Positions 1 through 11,535 of a stretch of 64,000 nt of DNA are shown here, one piece after another (the first letter of the stretch is position 1; each line of letters begins with the position of its first letter). The DNA is from Hysterangium stoloniferum (Eukaryota > Basidiomycota > Agaricomycetes > Hysterangiales > Hysterangiaceae), in assembly GCA_015178975.1 (NCBI GenBank), contig WHVD01000047.1, forward strand, positions 124,001 to 188,000, in the 5' to 3' direction. The notes under the pieces are model-generated. The model was not told where the DNA came from. It was given only the letters and a program-made list of their open reading frames with translations, and made no database searches. Made by a program: the position numbers and the translations under genes.

Positions 1-1018
1 ACGGCAACGGCGGAGGAAACATGGAAGCAGGGATTAGACCATCGACCCGTTCGGTACTAGGCAAAAAAGTGGGCAATTAGTGTCAAACAAAGCCATCTGC
101 TGTTATACGCACAGACCCTCAACATTATCCAAACCTTTTCGCCAGCTATGTGACTTATCATGCTCTGATTCTGTTAATAAATATGCATCTTTAACAAACG
201 CTTCCCACTGTGCGAGCAGCGAATTTAAGAGCTCTGGTGGCTACTACGACTAAGCTGCCAGGTAATTTAAATGAATATGACATGCATACCACTTTACGAT
301 CGCGCTTCCTTTGAGCTTCTTGGGCTGCTTCCCATTCATCCTGATTTTCATCGTCTTGCTTCTCATGCTCTTCTTCTTTAGTTTCCCACGCGCTACTCCA
401 CGGTTGCTCTGTATTATCAGAGGAGAAAGTTGGGGCTCTCGGAGACCATGAACTTTCCTTTCCCGCAATTTCATTGTCATTGAGTTCTGCTGACTCGAAC
501 GAGCCGTATAAATCCGGACTTGGTGGGCTGAATAAAGGTGTGCGGCGCAACGGAGGTTCGTCATCTGGGAATTCTGTAGACTCTGAAGGAGGCGTCGGGG
601 GTTTCAGGGGTGAGGAGGGTAGGGGTGATGAAGGGGGCGTCGGTAGAGCAGCACTTGTCACAACTTCCTGTTTCACTTCTTCCTCGACCGTCTCCTCAGA
701 TTTTTCCTCAGCTTCATCGTCGCACGGATCCAGATCCTCTTCAGTGGCTGTGCCTGTTTCTGCCCCACTGCCGATCCTCGAACGTAAACTCCACGTGTCC
801 AGAGTTGAGGGAGTTGAATTCCACAAATTCGTACTATCCTCCCATGTGGAACCACCAGTTGCTGACCAGCTAGGTATGCCAACGTCTACTGTGTCGTCGT
901 CCGCGTCTCTTTGAAAGGTGTTCCATTTCTGACTCTCCAAGTGCTTACTTGTGGCGGTGGTTTCACCCTCAGAGGTAGCAGATGACCATGCATTGCTACC
1001 CCATGGGTCATCATCCAT
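1..1018 (-). CDS. Conserved protein of unknown function, C-terminus beyond the window edge
   Basis: The start codon is at 1018 and three exons are visible: 290-1018, 113-240 and 1-56. They are joined by introns at 241-289 and 57-112, and the frame runs on past position 1. Exon 1 is acidic and rich in Ser, Pro and Trp (it opens MDDDPWGSNAW) and looks disordered. From about residue 230 the sequence becomes ordered and helix-like: the spliced part reads PPELLNSLLAQWEAF, then a stretch with ESEHDKSHSWRKG. The second intron uses a GTGCGT donor. Both joins restore a continuous frame, which supports a real gene. I do not recognise the family. The shape, a disordered acidic N-terminus with a conserved C-terminus, would fit a trafficking or nuclear adaptor, but that is a guess. 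It lies 343 bp from the HP1 gene, same strand. Confidence 0.7.
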
Positions 1019-1361
1019 GCCTTTGACTCAGACAATTGAGGACGATGAGAGCTGACAGTCACGATTGGGTGAATAATGTCACGTGATCCCAATATACTTC
1101 CCGATCCGGTAACTGGTTCATGGGCGTAATGTATTTATGAAAAGTCCTGCTGGGGGTTGTTTTTAGGCTATAACTTGATCTTGATCTAATTGTCGGGAGG
1201 ATTTTTTGCTAGCATACGCATGTAAGTATGAATTAGGAATACACCAACCAATTTTTGAGATTTGGGGTGTCACAAAATAACTCTCAATTGAGAAACAGTA
1301 GATCAACAGAGGGAAGATTTTACAACAAAAGACCAGCAAAGCGTCGAATCTAACTAGGTAT
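1019..1361. other. Intergenic spacer
   Basis: This lies between the 3' end of the HP1 gene and the start of the unknown gene below it. Both genes are on the minus strand, so it should hold the HP1 3' UTR and the promoter of the downstream gene. I see no gene in it. Confidence 0.6.
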
Positions 1362-2465
1362 TCACATAGTCTCGAGTTCTCTCCAGCGAAGATTCGACTC
1401 ATAAAAACTGATCAACTGAGGAGGATGAATTAACAAAATAAGAAGGGAAGGAGAGACATTGAAATACCTTCTGAGGAAAGTGTTTTGCGCATTCTTTTGA
1501 TGTCTCGACAACTCTGTCACCGTTTTTCCTACAAGATTGTGCAGTCAATACTCTTGGCGACTGACAATGGACATTCTCAAATAAACTCACAAAGTGAAGA
1601 ATACTTTCAAAGTGCCGTCAATACGCTCAATCGTATCGATGCTTCTCACTAAGGTTTCCCATGATTTCTTTTCCCTTGTCTTATCGTCAATAGGCATGTA
1701 TTGCGCTGGTTCGGCAACGACAGGTTCGGCATCTACGTCCATTGCATTTCGTTCCTCAGGAGGAGTGGTCTGCTCCTTAGCCTTTTTGACAGCAGATGTT
1801 TTTGCTTTCTTGGCCTGTGGTTTCTCGGGTTCCGGTTCGTCTTCTTGCTCTTCCTCAGCCCCCGACTTCGACTTGCCTCCCGGTGTGCTCTTCTTACGTT
1901 TATTAGACGAGGGAACCTCGTCTGGCTCGCGGCTGACTTCCTCAGTTTCGGATTTTCGCGCACGTCCGCGCGACGTGGTTCCTTTAGTTTTGCTTTTCTT
2001 GTCCCGTTTCTGCTGCTCCCAGAATTCATTGATAAGATCTTGCGCGTTCCTGTACGGGTAGCGTCAATAACACGTCCCTCACGTCCCTCACGTCAACACG
2101 CCACGCACGCGGCATCCTCTTGTACCACCCAGGAGTTATGCTCATCGTCATACCCCTTCCACTTGACTAAATAGCCCATTTTGCCCTAAAGACGCGTCGA
2201 AACGCAATGTTTTAACCCTTTAGACCATCCCAGTTCAAACAAAAAAGATAAGACACACCCCAGGAAACGCGCCATTTTTGGCGTCCAAAATGGATTCAAT
2301 TTCGTATTCTTCTTCATCTTCGTCCTCATCGCCTTCTTCATTGGCATCTCCAGCCTCATCGCTGCTGGGTTCCGCGACTTTGGTGGTTTTTTTCTTAGAT
2401 TTGGGTTGTTCCTCCTCCTCACTGTCTGCAATAACCTCGATTGCTTTAGATGGCGATTTAGGCAT
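1362..2465 (-). CDS. HP1: Heterochromatin protein 1 (chromodomain plus chromo shadow domain)
   Basis: Five exons (2259-2465, 2109-2185, 1591-2049, 1468-1528, 1362-1415) give 285 aa. An acidic N-terminus leads into a chromodomain at about residues 55-110. It reads EYEIESILDAKNG, then after intron 1 YLVKWKGYDDEHNSW. The Tyr of EYEIE and the two Trp are the expected methyl-lysine cage positions. A basic, Lys/Glu-rich hinge follows. The C-terminal chromo shadow domain is split over three exons (WETLVRSIDTIERIDG, then KNGDRVVE, then ISFYESNLRW). Known role of the family: it binds H3K9-methylated nucleosomes, dimerises through the shadow domain and maintains heterochromatin, as Swi6 or HP1 does. 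The exon phases match at all four junctions. The first Met at 2465 fits the usual short acidic lead. Confidence 0.95.
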
Positions 2466-2838
2466 TTTTCTGAATGGTCAATATTAGCGACGCTGAGAGA
2501 CAGATGGCCGGGATAGCGCACTAACAGTTAGTGATGTGTGGAGCGGATGGAGAAAGAGGTTGAATTGACAACCGTGGGAAACAGTGGCTATAATTGACTA
2601 GGACTCAAGTTTCAAGATTTCAAACCTTCAAATTCAAACTCTACTCATAACAGAACATAACAAATTGAATCCATCCTGTGAGCCCGATCTTGCAGACTTA
2701 TAAATTGACAAGATGTGAAAGACTTGGGCATCATGGGGCTATAAAATTAGGCAAGGCTCCATTTCACAGCTTACAAGACATACACAAGATGGAATGATAT
2801 TATGGATAGACCACGTTTGCGCCATTTTAAAGTATATT
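2466..2838. other. Intergenic spacer
   Basis: Upstream region of HP1 and downstream region of the Y14 gene. Nothing gene-like is visible on either strand. Confidence 0.6.
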
Positions 2839-3571
2839 TCATCTCCTCCCTGGGCTGGCACTACGGCCGCGACCATCACGGCCGCCCCGTCCTCGCTTTG
2901 GCCCCGAAGGCGGTGGACGGATGAATGCAAAGTCACATTGTAGTACCTGCTCCAGCATGGGTGTTCCTGACGTTTTTTCGATCGCATTCTTTGCTTCATC
3001 ATACGTCTCATACTCGACAAGCGCGTACCCCTAATAACAAGATGATTGATGTTGTTTAAAATGAATACTTTCAATAAAAGATACGGACCTTTACATATCC
3101 TGTGCGGCGGTCGAGGTTGAGATGTAAGTTTTTGATTTCGCCGAATTCACCAAACCGGTCTTGTAAATCCTCCTCCGTTGCCTCTTCATGTACATTGGTG
3201 ACCAGAACAATCCATCCTTCAACGGCTAGGGGGAAGATATAGATCAGTATCGTAGATCATCATGATTGTAATATAAAGCGCTTACACCTGGCCGCCTTCC
3301 CAGTGTCTCCAGCGTGCACAGCGTCCAGTCTGTCATAGGAAGGCTCAGAGACTTCCATTGGATCATTGCCACCTGGGATGCAAAATTAGAATGTTCGCGG
3401 TACACGGAAAGCGAGATTCGATTCCTGACCACCACTGCTCTTAAAGCCTCTACCGCGACGACGGACAACGCCATTGCCTATTTTCGAAAAAGATTTAATT
3501 GGTGAGACATTGAATGATAGATACGCTAGTTCTATACCTTCGTCAATGTTCATGTCATCGTTGTCGGACAT
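2839..3571 (-). CDS. RBM8A: Exon junction complex RNA-binding protein Y14 (RBM8A)
   Basis: Five exons (3538-3571, 3430-3477, 3286-3372, 3089-3225, 2839-3030) give 165 aa, close to the human length of 174. An acidic start ([11 protein letters not shown]) and a short Arg/Gly patch precede the SVEGW lead-in and one RRM at about residues 60-140. RNP2 is WIVLVTNV and RNP1 is RTGYVKGYALVEY. The C-terminus is Arg/Gly/Ser-rich ([12 protein letters not shown] and a terminal SPGR), as in other Y14 proteins. Known role: with Mago it forms the core heterodimer of the exon junction complex deposited on spliced mRNA. That fits a genome this rich in introns. The third exon ends in AGGT before a GTAAGC donor; this is the only join that keeps the frame. 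Identity is very sure; small splice errors are possible. Confidence 0.95.
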
Positions 3572-4231
3572 ACTGTTGAATAGTGGCAGGAAGTAGAGAG
3601 GTTGTGTGTGTGTGTAGCGGTTTGGAGTTGTGTATTACCATTGACGCGCTGGCGGAGCTTCTTCAGCCACTTGGCCAGTATGCATAGAATAACACCCGCC
3701 TTCAAAAATACTGATCAGTACTATGGTGCTAGGTTGCACTTGGAAGCAACCACATGGGATTCATGGCAATGCCAGCCTCTAAGCTATGGGACTTGTTGAC
3801 CAAACTAAGTCTCCCACCGGCTCCATGATGCCAGGCCCTGAAAGCCCAGGTTAATGGGTTGGAAATTTTGACAAATGGTGACTTATGATTGCCCATGTTT
3901 TTTTATTATTATAAATAACGCATTAAAGTAATATTCTCATTTATTTATTTAGACTAATATAAAACTTCGGCGGTCTTAGGCATTCTCCGGAAACGGCCAA
4001 GTCACTCCAGTGGTGTGGGCATCCCTGGCAACGCCGTTACTCCTTACCCATTAGTGATAGTCAACGGATCAGATGTTAAATACAAGGCTTCGCGTTCGTA
4101 AACAAGCAAGGCACACACCACGTCTTGGACTCTTCCACCGCCACTTCCCAGGCCCAGTTTAATACATGGTCTTTCGAGCTACTCACTAGACGTGTCAGTC
4201 ACCTTCAGCCACGCTATTACTACCCCCCTTA
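3572..4231. other. Intergenic spacer with divergent promoters
   Basis: 660 bp between the divergent starts of Y14 (minus) and the MYND gene (plus), so it must hold both promoters. There is a GT-rich run near 3602-3616 and an AT-rich stretch at 3896-3965. No coding signal was seen. Confidence 0.6.
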
Positions 4232-4873
4232 ATGTCTCCCACATCTCAAAGTGCAAAGTGTGCTGTCTGCAATCAGACCACCTCTTACTGGTGCAGTCGC
4301 TGCCAACAATCGTGGTACTGCAGCGTAGAACATCTACAGAGAGTAAGCAAGGCTGCCCGACTCTGCCTTCGTTTTGACTCACTCTTAGCCTCTTAGGACT
4401 GGCCGCACCACAAAAAAAGCTGCAAGCCTGCGGGTAACCATGAGTTCGCGGTGAACCACACACCTGATCAGGCAGCACCCGTGGTCGCGATATACTTCCC
4501 TACGAACGAGGAGAAGCCCTTCCTCATCACAGTCGACTGTGTATCACCTAGGGATCCTTCGGCAGGACCGTGTCCTAATCCTCTTGTCCAGTCATGGTTC
4601 TCAAGTGGACGCTGCGGTACATTAACACTCACCCAGGGTCTCAATCAGGAGCCTTTGCGGTTCCCACTCCAGGTTTGGTACGACAGCGAGGCGCTTTCAC
4701 GCGGTACCCCCGTAAACCGGTCGGTGTATCGGATAACATCTGGGCAAGCAAGACGGGCGTGGAGTGGGCCCGTTGTTGTCTTGAAGTTTTCGGGCTCGCG
4801 ACGACAGGGGTACACTGACGCCACATTAAACGATCTCCCCGCGCTATCGGCATACTTTCTCGGTTACAACTAG
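4232..4873 (+). CDS. MYND zinc-finger protein
   Basis: Two exons (4232-4342 and 4397-4873) give 195 aa. The MYND finger fills residues 9-46: C-x2-C (CAVC), C-x2-C (CSRC), then YCSVEH, DWPHHKKSC. The canonical second Cys of the YCxxxC motif is His here, which may still bind zinc. The intron falls inside the finger and splicing restores the family pattern exactly, so the start at 4232 is secure. The other 150 residues are a beta-rich domain I do not recognise (FLITVDCVSPRDP; RFPLQVWYDSEAL). MYND fingers mostly mediate protein-protein contacts. There is no SET domain, so a methyltransferase of the SMYD type is unlikely. Confidence 0.85.
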
Positions 4874-5215
4874 ACAGCATTATCTTATTTCATCCCTTAT
4901 TACTTTATTGCATTTCATCCCACATCCTATTTATCGCCGTCGTTGTTGCCCTATTAGATGACAAGAGATCGACATCTCATTTTTTAGACATTGCACGTTG
5001 TACGTTGGTGGCGCGTCAATTGTGTCAATATAAAACGCGGCAGGGTCTGGATGCAAATAATGAGGAGGACAATGTTAATTTGGGCGAAGCTCCATGTGCT
5101 GTGCAGCGCCACCGACCGGTCACGTATGTCACGTGGACGCAAATCAGCCCCATTGGTAATAATACGCTTGGCTCTGAGAGCTTACTTTTCATCCCTATCT
5201 ATTCACAACACTGCA
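4874..5215. other. Intergenic spacer
   Basis: 3' region of the MYND gene and promoter region of the Rrp4 gene, which lies on the same strand. No gene seen. Confidence 0.6.
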
Positions 5216-6560
5216 ATGTTCAAGATCAGCTCCTTCCCACATCGTCCCGAGCAACAATATACCGCTGTGAAACAACATCCGGATGTAGAATTTGACATGT
5301 TGATGCTCGACGATATCCATGAGGAGGAACCCTTTGCCAAGATTAGTTCACCAGGAGAAAGCTTAACATCCTCCTATACTTTCATGCGGTGAGCCTTTCT
5401 CATGAGCTTTCAATTGTGCTGTGCAGTTATCCCATGCTCCAGCGGTCACGGAACATACGTGGAGAGCGAACAAGTACGTGTATCTCGTGCTCATAACATA
5501 ACATTGACACTTTCGTAATCTCCCCTCGCAGGTTATTGCTTCTGTCGCGGGAACCATCGACCGAGTCAATAAACTGATTTCTGTAAGAGCTATTCGAACA
5601 AGGTTAATTTTTGGCGCACCTCGGCCTCCTTGTCCATCATGTTCTGATGATCCTGCTGCGCTTAGGTATAACCCGGAAATGGCGGACCTGGTTGTCGGTA
5701 GGATCACCGAAGTAGCCCATCTAGCCCCTTTAAAGATAAGCTCCGCTTGTCTCACTCTTTATATGGCAGGTATTACCACGAAAATGGAAGGTAGATGCGA
5801 ATTCCCGCCAAGATGCCGTCCTCCATCTCGCGTCAGTTAATCTTCCCGGTGGAGTTCAGGTACGTTCACAGATGCCATGCCTCTTGGTTGTCTCACGACA
5901 GAGCCACTTATTCTAGCGTAGGAAGCTGGAAAGCGACGAGCTCCAGATGCGAACCTTTTTTGAAGAGGGCGATCTTCTCGTTGCCGAGGTACAGGGTATT
6001 TCATCAGATGGCAGCATGCAATTACACACTCGTACCCTAAAATTTGGAAAGGTGTGTGGTGTCAGTCTTCAACCGATGCTTCACCTGATGATCTTCTTTC
6101 TAGCTACGTAATGGACAGCTCGTCACAGTACCGCCAATTCTTGTTCGTCGCTTACAATCACAATTTTACGCGATGCCGTGTGGTGTAGATCTGATACTTG
6201 GCCTTAATGGATACATATGGGTGAGCAAACACGTCAGGCAACAAGAGCAAGAAGGGGAAGTCGGCTTTGACGCAGAAGCAGTGTACTCAAACAAAAATGA
6301 CGTGTGTCTACCTTTGGGAATCACGACTGTTCCGATCAATTATCTTATCAGAACTACAGGACATAGATACTCCCACACGTACCGCGATAGCGCGTGTGAG
6401 TAATGTGATTCGGGCTTTTGCTCGCGCTTTTGTCCCTATTACGGATACTATCTTGGTAGAAGCATACGAATGGGCGGTGGATCAAGAATGCGATGTGAAA
6501 GATCTATTGCAGGAGGACATTGCAGAAGCCCTTGTGGCTGCGGTAATTACACGAGTCTAA
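5216..6560 (+). CDS. RRP4: RNA exosome cap subunit Rrp4
   Basis: Eight exons (5216-5388, 5443-5473, 5532-5602, 5666-5711, 5770-5859, 5917-6051, 6104-6301, 6360-6560) give 314 aa, in the normal range for Rrp4/EXOSC2. The N-terminal part has GESLTSSYTFMRGHGTYV. The S1 domain follows at about residues 75-150 (VGRITEVLPRKWKVDANSRQ). Then come a QMRTFFEEGDLLVAEVQ segment and a KH domain near residues 195-245 (VDLILGLNGYIWVS). Known role: one of the three cap subunits (with Rrp40 and Csl4) that guide RNA into the exosome for rRNA processing and RNA decay. All phases fit. The sixth to eighth exon joins were chosen because other acceptors break the frame. Confidence 0.95.
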
Positions 6561-7139
6561 TATTGCAATGGAGTCGTTCAAGTCCGTCATTCGTCCTCGT
6601 CATCGTCGATGTCTCTTTCTTCGCACCGCAATGCCTAAAGACGCACTATTGCCAGGATTTGTGGTATATTTGTTTTGGGGTTCCCCCTCGCCAACCTCCC
6701 CCCGGCCTGTCATGACTTGTGGGCAATAAGTGTTTAAGGGCCAAATGATCTCAGCGCATCCCACCCCTATCACCGGCCTCGCTGCAAAAAAATTTTGAGG
6801 GTACACGGCGGGAATTTTGGGTTGCACCATATGCAGATGAGAGAAAGGGTGGCTCAAACTTGTGGGATCGCGGTAGGGGTAATATAGATGTGATTCTAGC
6901 GGGAAATCTGCCACAGGAATCATGTATCTTTGGCGCTCTGCCCATTCCGTTGGGTGAAGAAACGTAATTGGTGCCGAAGGATTAAAATAGGTATCTCTGG
7001 AGTGATCGAAATATTATTGCTCTAATTAAGTCTTTTTTCTTTCTTTGGAGATTTGACGTGAAGCGGGGCTGCAAAGATCATAATTTTGCAAAAAAAAATT
7101 GACAACCCTGAGTAGTTAGATACATATGGTCTGTACATA
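6561..7139. other. Convergent intergenic spacer
   Basis: Lies between the 3' ends of Rrp4 (plus) and the small gene at 7140-7615 (minus). It contains short A-runs and T-rich tracts but no convincing ORF. ORFs near 6600-6945 on the minus strand show no splice logic or motif. Confidence 0.55.
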
Positions 7140-7615
7140 CTATTCGGTGCTCGGTGGAAGCCACGGATGCTTTACTTTGCTGTTACCCAAGGGGGAAGAG
7201 GTGGTGCTCTTGGCGTGGGAATGGTCAATTTCGAGAGTAAGCCAGACGCGGGTATTCGATTTCATATATTGACAGTGAATTGTTTCTAGAAGTTCGGCCA
7301 AGTGCCGAGATAGGTCTTTAGATATACTCGAGTAGATGTGCGAGTGTTTTTGTAGGGCATCTGGTGAAATCTGATGAGATAGAAACAGAGCTATATAGGT
7401 CCGAGAGGTGTAGCGGAGGACAGATCTTGGGCTTCGGCTACAGCAGGGTTAGGAGGAATTACATTTGTGGGGACTTGTAGCTCTGAACCATGCCTGGACA
7501 TCTTCGAATCGGGAAAGGGAGACCTGAACGTGCCTGGCTGTAACTGGATATCAGTAAATTTATTTAGCTCCGAATGGTACAGCTCACCGATTACAGTCAA
7601 CGTGGTCTCTTCCAT
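7140..7615 (-). CDS. Small three-exon protein, 124 aa, possibly KxDL/BLOC-1-like
   Basis: Exons 7588-7615, 7489-7537 and 7140-7437 join in frame to 124 aa. Intron 2 is 51 nt and has a clear CTAAC branch point just before its TGTAG acceptor. The longest exon has no Met at its front, so a plain ORF search misses it. The product starts MEETTLTVIARHVQVSLSRF and has a helical segment at about residues 50-85 (ISPDALQKHSHIY, KDLSRHLAELLETI), then a polar tail ending HPWLPPSTE. The pattern RFE followed by a Ser-x-x-Leu/KDL helix faintly recalls KxDL/BLOC-1 subunits, which help position lysosomes or endosomes, but the match is weak. The gene model is better supported than the function. Confidence 0.55.
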
Positions 7616-8484
7616 GTGATGCCAGCTGTATGCGAGATCCTACTACGGATCAGTGTCGGTTAGTCGATATGCAGGGCCTTGATACTTGGCAGCTCGAGTA
7701 TCACAGTGGCTTGGAGCTGACCGTCCTCTAAGTTGGCTGATGGCAAACAATGATGTGGGTCACAGTCACGTGAAGATCTTGTGTGACGATTTCACCTTGT
7801 CCATGAATTTATTGAGATTATTTTGTTTTCTGATCCTTGACAGCTTGAAAATCAGGGCTTATAAAATTTACTATTTTTAGTGACGCCACATTTGCCCCAA
7901 AAAATCCCCAAAATTTGGGGGAAGAGAATTAAAACCAGGGACAGCCCTATTTCGAGAATATTATGTAATGCTCAGCGCATTTTCCGCGACTCCTTGGTTC
8001 AATTACTTCTTGCCACAGATCCGGAATATTTCTGGCACTGAACTGGAGTCACAAAGGAATGCAGAATAATAGGCTCTGCCTTGTAATTTTTACCTAGAAT
8101 GGTATACATTATCTTTCCTCCATGGTCTCCATCCAGATGAAAAAATGTACCCTATTACAATGCGTGGATTCCAGCGATGTAGTTGTAGCAACCCTCATCA
8201 TCTAACCATTCAAACTAAGTATAATCCTATTTAATCATTTGCTTCAACGCCATTGTATAGTCTCCCTACCGAGCTCGCTAGCAAGCCGCCAAGTCGGTTA
8301 ACTCGGTGGGGTTGGCCGAACCTATGTCGTATATCACTCAAACATGTAATACCATGATACGCGTATATCATCGGAAGTAAAAAAAATATGGAACATTGCG
8401 AGAACACGGCAGCGTCAATCTTCCCCCTTGAGCTGTCGAAAAATGCGAAATCAAGATCGATATCATAAGGGGCATACACCCCAA
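7616..8484. other. Intergenic spacer, AT-rich
   Basis: Upstream of the small gene and downstream of Sfh5, both on the minus strand. AT-rich, with homopurine and homopyrimidine runs. No coding unit was found on either strand. Confidence 0.55.
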
Positions 8485-9775
8485 TCAAACAGTAGACTGG
8501 AAACCTTTTGCCTTACCCCCATATCTTTCCGGCAGCTCGTGGGTATCTATGTAGGGCAAAACGGCTTTACCGATAGTATGTGGCCCACTACCAACGACAC
8601 TCATTTTGGCAACTGTCTGGGAGGACAGCAACGGTTTGAAGATCCAGAAAATCCACGTCATCAAACCCGGCACGTTGACAAAAAATTTCTTATACTGTCA
8701 GGTGCATAATTGAATAATTTTTCAAATGTTCAAGAGGGGAGATAGACGACTAACCAAGAATTCCGGATAGTGTCCAGTAAATATGCTTGTAGCCTCGTTC
8801 GCTGCGTTCTTGGAATTGGCGTCTCGACTAGAAAGGGTGACACCCTCATAGTCATGGATCTGTACCATCTGGTCTATGGTCTCAAAATCAATCAGTTGAA
8901 TTCCCCTTTCCATCAGAGAGACCCTCCATCTACGTGAAGCTATGAGTGCTGTTGATACAATTCTGAGAAATAACTTACCTGAGGAACCGTTGAATATCCC
9001 CAAATACAGCTTTAAGGTCTTTGTTGGCACCATAGAGGTTATACCTGAACAACGTACGATCAAAACGATATTGAACGGTGGAATAATACATACGTGACCG
9101 GGCGACCATCTTTATCCTTTCCAAAGACGTAGCCGAGTTCACCAAACACTTCTTTAGGAAATTCTTCTTCCAATGTCTCCTCCGGCTTGAATATATCTCT
9201 CCAGCGAAGCGTAGAAACAAGCATACTACTGGCTTCGGTGGGATTCAAATGTCTGTTGAAACTCGTCAATGCATCAATGAGCCTCGTGGACAATACCAGA
9301 CCTTGCACGGAGAAATTTCATAAGGACAACGCTAACGCGAGCATCGTCGAACTGCGTGGGGTTAATAGTGATCCCCCACAATTTGATTGGTGTCGTCCTG
9401 GCATCTGCTTGATCTGGAAATGCTTCTGCGAAGGCATCAGGGATTAGGGTCTATGGGGTATATATGAGTTCCATAAATATGACCCCCTGCTGTTGACGAA
9501 CTCGAAATTCCTTCAACGCATTCCACTCAGCATCTGTGAACTTCTTTGTCAGGGCATTCTGTGGTTCTTCGACCGATTCCTTGGTCGTAGGCGTAGCCTC
9601 GGATACTGAGGTCGGGTCATCGGCCTTTTAATATATTAATGGAAATGTATACACAAAACAACTCCTATAAACTCACAGTAGATGGGGCGGGTGGTTCAGT
9701 AGTCAGAGCATCAGAAGGCTCGGCACCCTGTGGAGGTTGTGGCGCAGTCGTATCATCAGTGAGAATAGCTGTCAT
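8485..9775 (-). CDS. SFH5: Sfh5-like phosphatidylinositol transfer protein (CRAL-TRIO/Sec14 fold)
   Basis: Seven exons (9677-9775, 9502-9624, 9302-9450, 9094-9252, 8979-9044, 8755-8929, 8485-8694) give 326 aa. A Pro/Thr-rich lead precedes the CRAL-TRIO N-terminal helices (NALKEFR, then TLIPDAFAEAFP; RVSVVLMKFLRAR). The lipid-binding domain starts at about residue 125 (GYVFGKDKDGRPVTYNLYG). The Sec14-like core includes DFETIDQMVQIHDYEGV, the YPEF segment and VPGLMTWIFWIFKPLL. It ends in a helix with LPERYGG. Known role: non-classical Sec14 homologue moving phosphatidylinositol between membranes; yeast Sfh5 also binds heme. The start at 9775 is the first in-frame Met. A strong donor-like GTAAGT at 9893 and an acceptor at about 9845 suggest a spliced 5' leader that would overlap PAF1 exon 1 in antisense. 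Confidence 0.9.
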
Positions 9776-9893
9776 AGCTTTAGAAAATGTATCGATTGTC
9801 AAAGGCAACGTGTTAAGTGGGTTGGTCACTAGGCCAACTTCTGCCAAGATAAGATAGTGGTCATTTTCATCTCCGACACTCCGCCCACTTACC
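9776..9893. promoter_or_regulatory. Short divergent promoter shared by SFH5 and PAF1
   Basis: Only 118 bp separate the two start codons (SFH5 at 9775 minus, PAF1 at 9894 plus), so both core promoters must lie here or inside the opposite gene. No TATA box is evident. The reading that it is bidirectional is inferred from spacing. Confidence 0.55.
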
Positions 9894-11535
9894 ATGAGTG
9901 GTTTCAAAAAAAGGTTGGTTATGGAACCTTACATCCTTGAATAGTAATTTATATTGTCACATCTACAGCAAATTAGATCTTCTCGTAAGGGTCAGATACA
10001 ACAACCCCCTTCCGTCGCCCCCATTTCCTCCTAAACTGGTCAAGATCCCCACAAATCCGTCCCGATATGCCCGACCAGAATTCACAGCTGAACTGGCCTA
10101 TGAGGCGCCTTTACCAATGGTTATCGATGCAGAATGTGGCATGCCACTAGATCTTGGAAAGTGGGAGTGTTTATGGGAGGAAAATGCAGACAAGTCAGGT
10201 GTGTATGACCGCCAAATGCATTCTTCTGTGTGCTTACACCATTCAAAGCACTGAATCCCAGCTCCCTCAACAAACCAGAACTAGATCCAGAAGACCAATT
10301 TCTCGTATCAGATAACTTCGCCATGCCAGGCCAACTATCAAATGGACAGCTACCTGGTACACCATCAATGAACTCACCGGGACCTTCGACAGCACATGTG
10401 CCTTGGCTTCGTAAAACAGAGTATATCAGTAGGGAAGGTATGCATAAATCTCAGAGCAGCCAAGAAGCGTAAGTGATGTGTCCCCGTTTTGCCGCCTGTC
10501 TTGATGCCCCTGCAGAAAAGCTGCAAATGACGTGGTGATTGACGTGTCGCGCGCCGCACAAATACGGGACATCGAGGCATCGTTTCCACCCGTTGACGAG
10601 CCATTTGATCTCACTTCGCTCAAGCATCCTAACAAACCCGGCGTCACAGCCGTCGAATCGTACGAGATCTTGCCTGATTCAGAAATCTGGGCCAATGCCT
10701 ACGATTTATTCAAATTTTCAGAGCGTCCTGGCGAGCGGGCCGTTGATGTAAGTTGATGCTTTCGTATGTTATTGAAGCTGACTGCGTCTCCAAGGCTGAG
10801 GATCCCCGACTGGACTGCGCCATTTTGCGACCCATGGAGTCTGATGGCGACCATTTCTTGGCCTACTATCTCACAAAAGACGATGCTCCTGCTGAACTAT
10901 TCAAAGATAGTCGTTTCCTTGATGATACCAGAAATCCTGTTCGTGTTCTTTTCAGCGAAATAATATATATACTGAAGTTCTATTCAGGTTACACCCTTCC
11001 ACTGGGTGCGGGATTACGAGACGGTTAAAATTGAACAAGACGTTCCAAACGAATTCTTGCTTGTTTTAGACGATGGGGATTTACCCCCAACCCATACCAC
11101 GAACGGCGGCGTACTTGAACGACGCGCCAAAGGTGCATACTATAAGAATATTGAACGCAAAATCACCCTTAAGAAAAGACGCGTCAATGTACGTGAACAT
11201 TGGATCGCCTATTGCTATTTGATACTAACGGTGCAAATCGACACCAGAAAAACGAAACAGTGGCTTATACCGACAAGTGGGATGTGATCAATCTGTCACA
11301 TGCGCCATTGAGTGCAGAGGAGGCGGATGAACGCGATGAAGCGCTGGCGGAAGTAATGGACACAATGTTCTTATTCTCGCGTGGAGATGCTGATGCCGAG
11401 GGGGATGGCGACGGTGACGCGGAAGGAGAGATTCAGGTAGATGAAGTCAGATCGACTGCTCCGAATGGCTATGGTGCTCATCATGACGCGCATGGGCACT
11501 TTCCTGTGGATGCCACAATCGAAGTAGCCACATGA
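9894..11535 (+). CDS. PAF1: RNA polymerase II-associated factor 1 (Paf1)
   Basis: Seven exons (9894-9913, 9969-10198, 10249-10468, 10516-10747, 10795-10938, 10988-11188, 11248-11535) give 444 aa. The tiny first exon encodes MSGFKK; with the next exon it gives SKLDLLVRVRYNNPLPSPPF, the typical Paf1 N-terminus. Other family marks are FTAELAYEAPLPMVIDAECG, GMPLDLGKWECLW, VPWLRKTEYIS, DPRLDCAILRPM and VTPFHWVRDYETV. The C-terminus is acidic (DADAEGDGDGDAEGE). Known role: subunit of the Paf1 complex that travels with RNA polymerase II and promotes H2B ubiquitylation and H3K4/K36 methylation. All phases agree. Divergent from SFH5. Confidence 0.95.

Noticed and set aside
1594-2174. Two long plus-strand ORFs (155 and 157 aa)
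   Set aside because: They are the antisense of HP1 exon 3, whose minus-strand reading has clear chromo and chromo shadow domains and matching splice phases.
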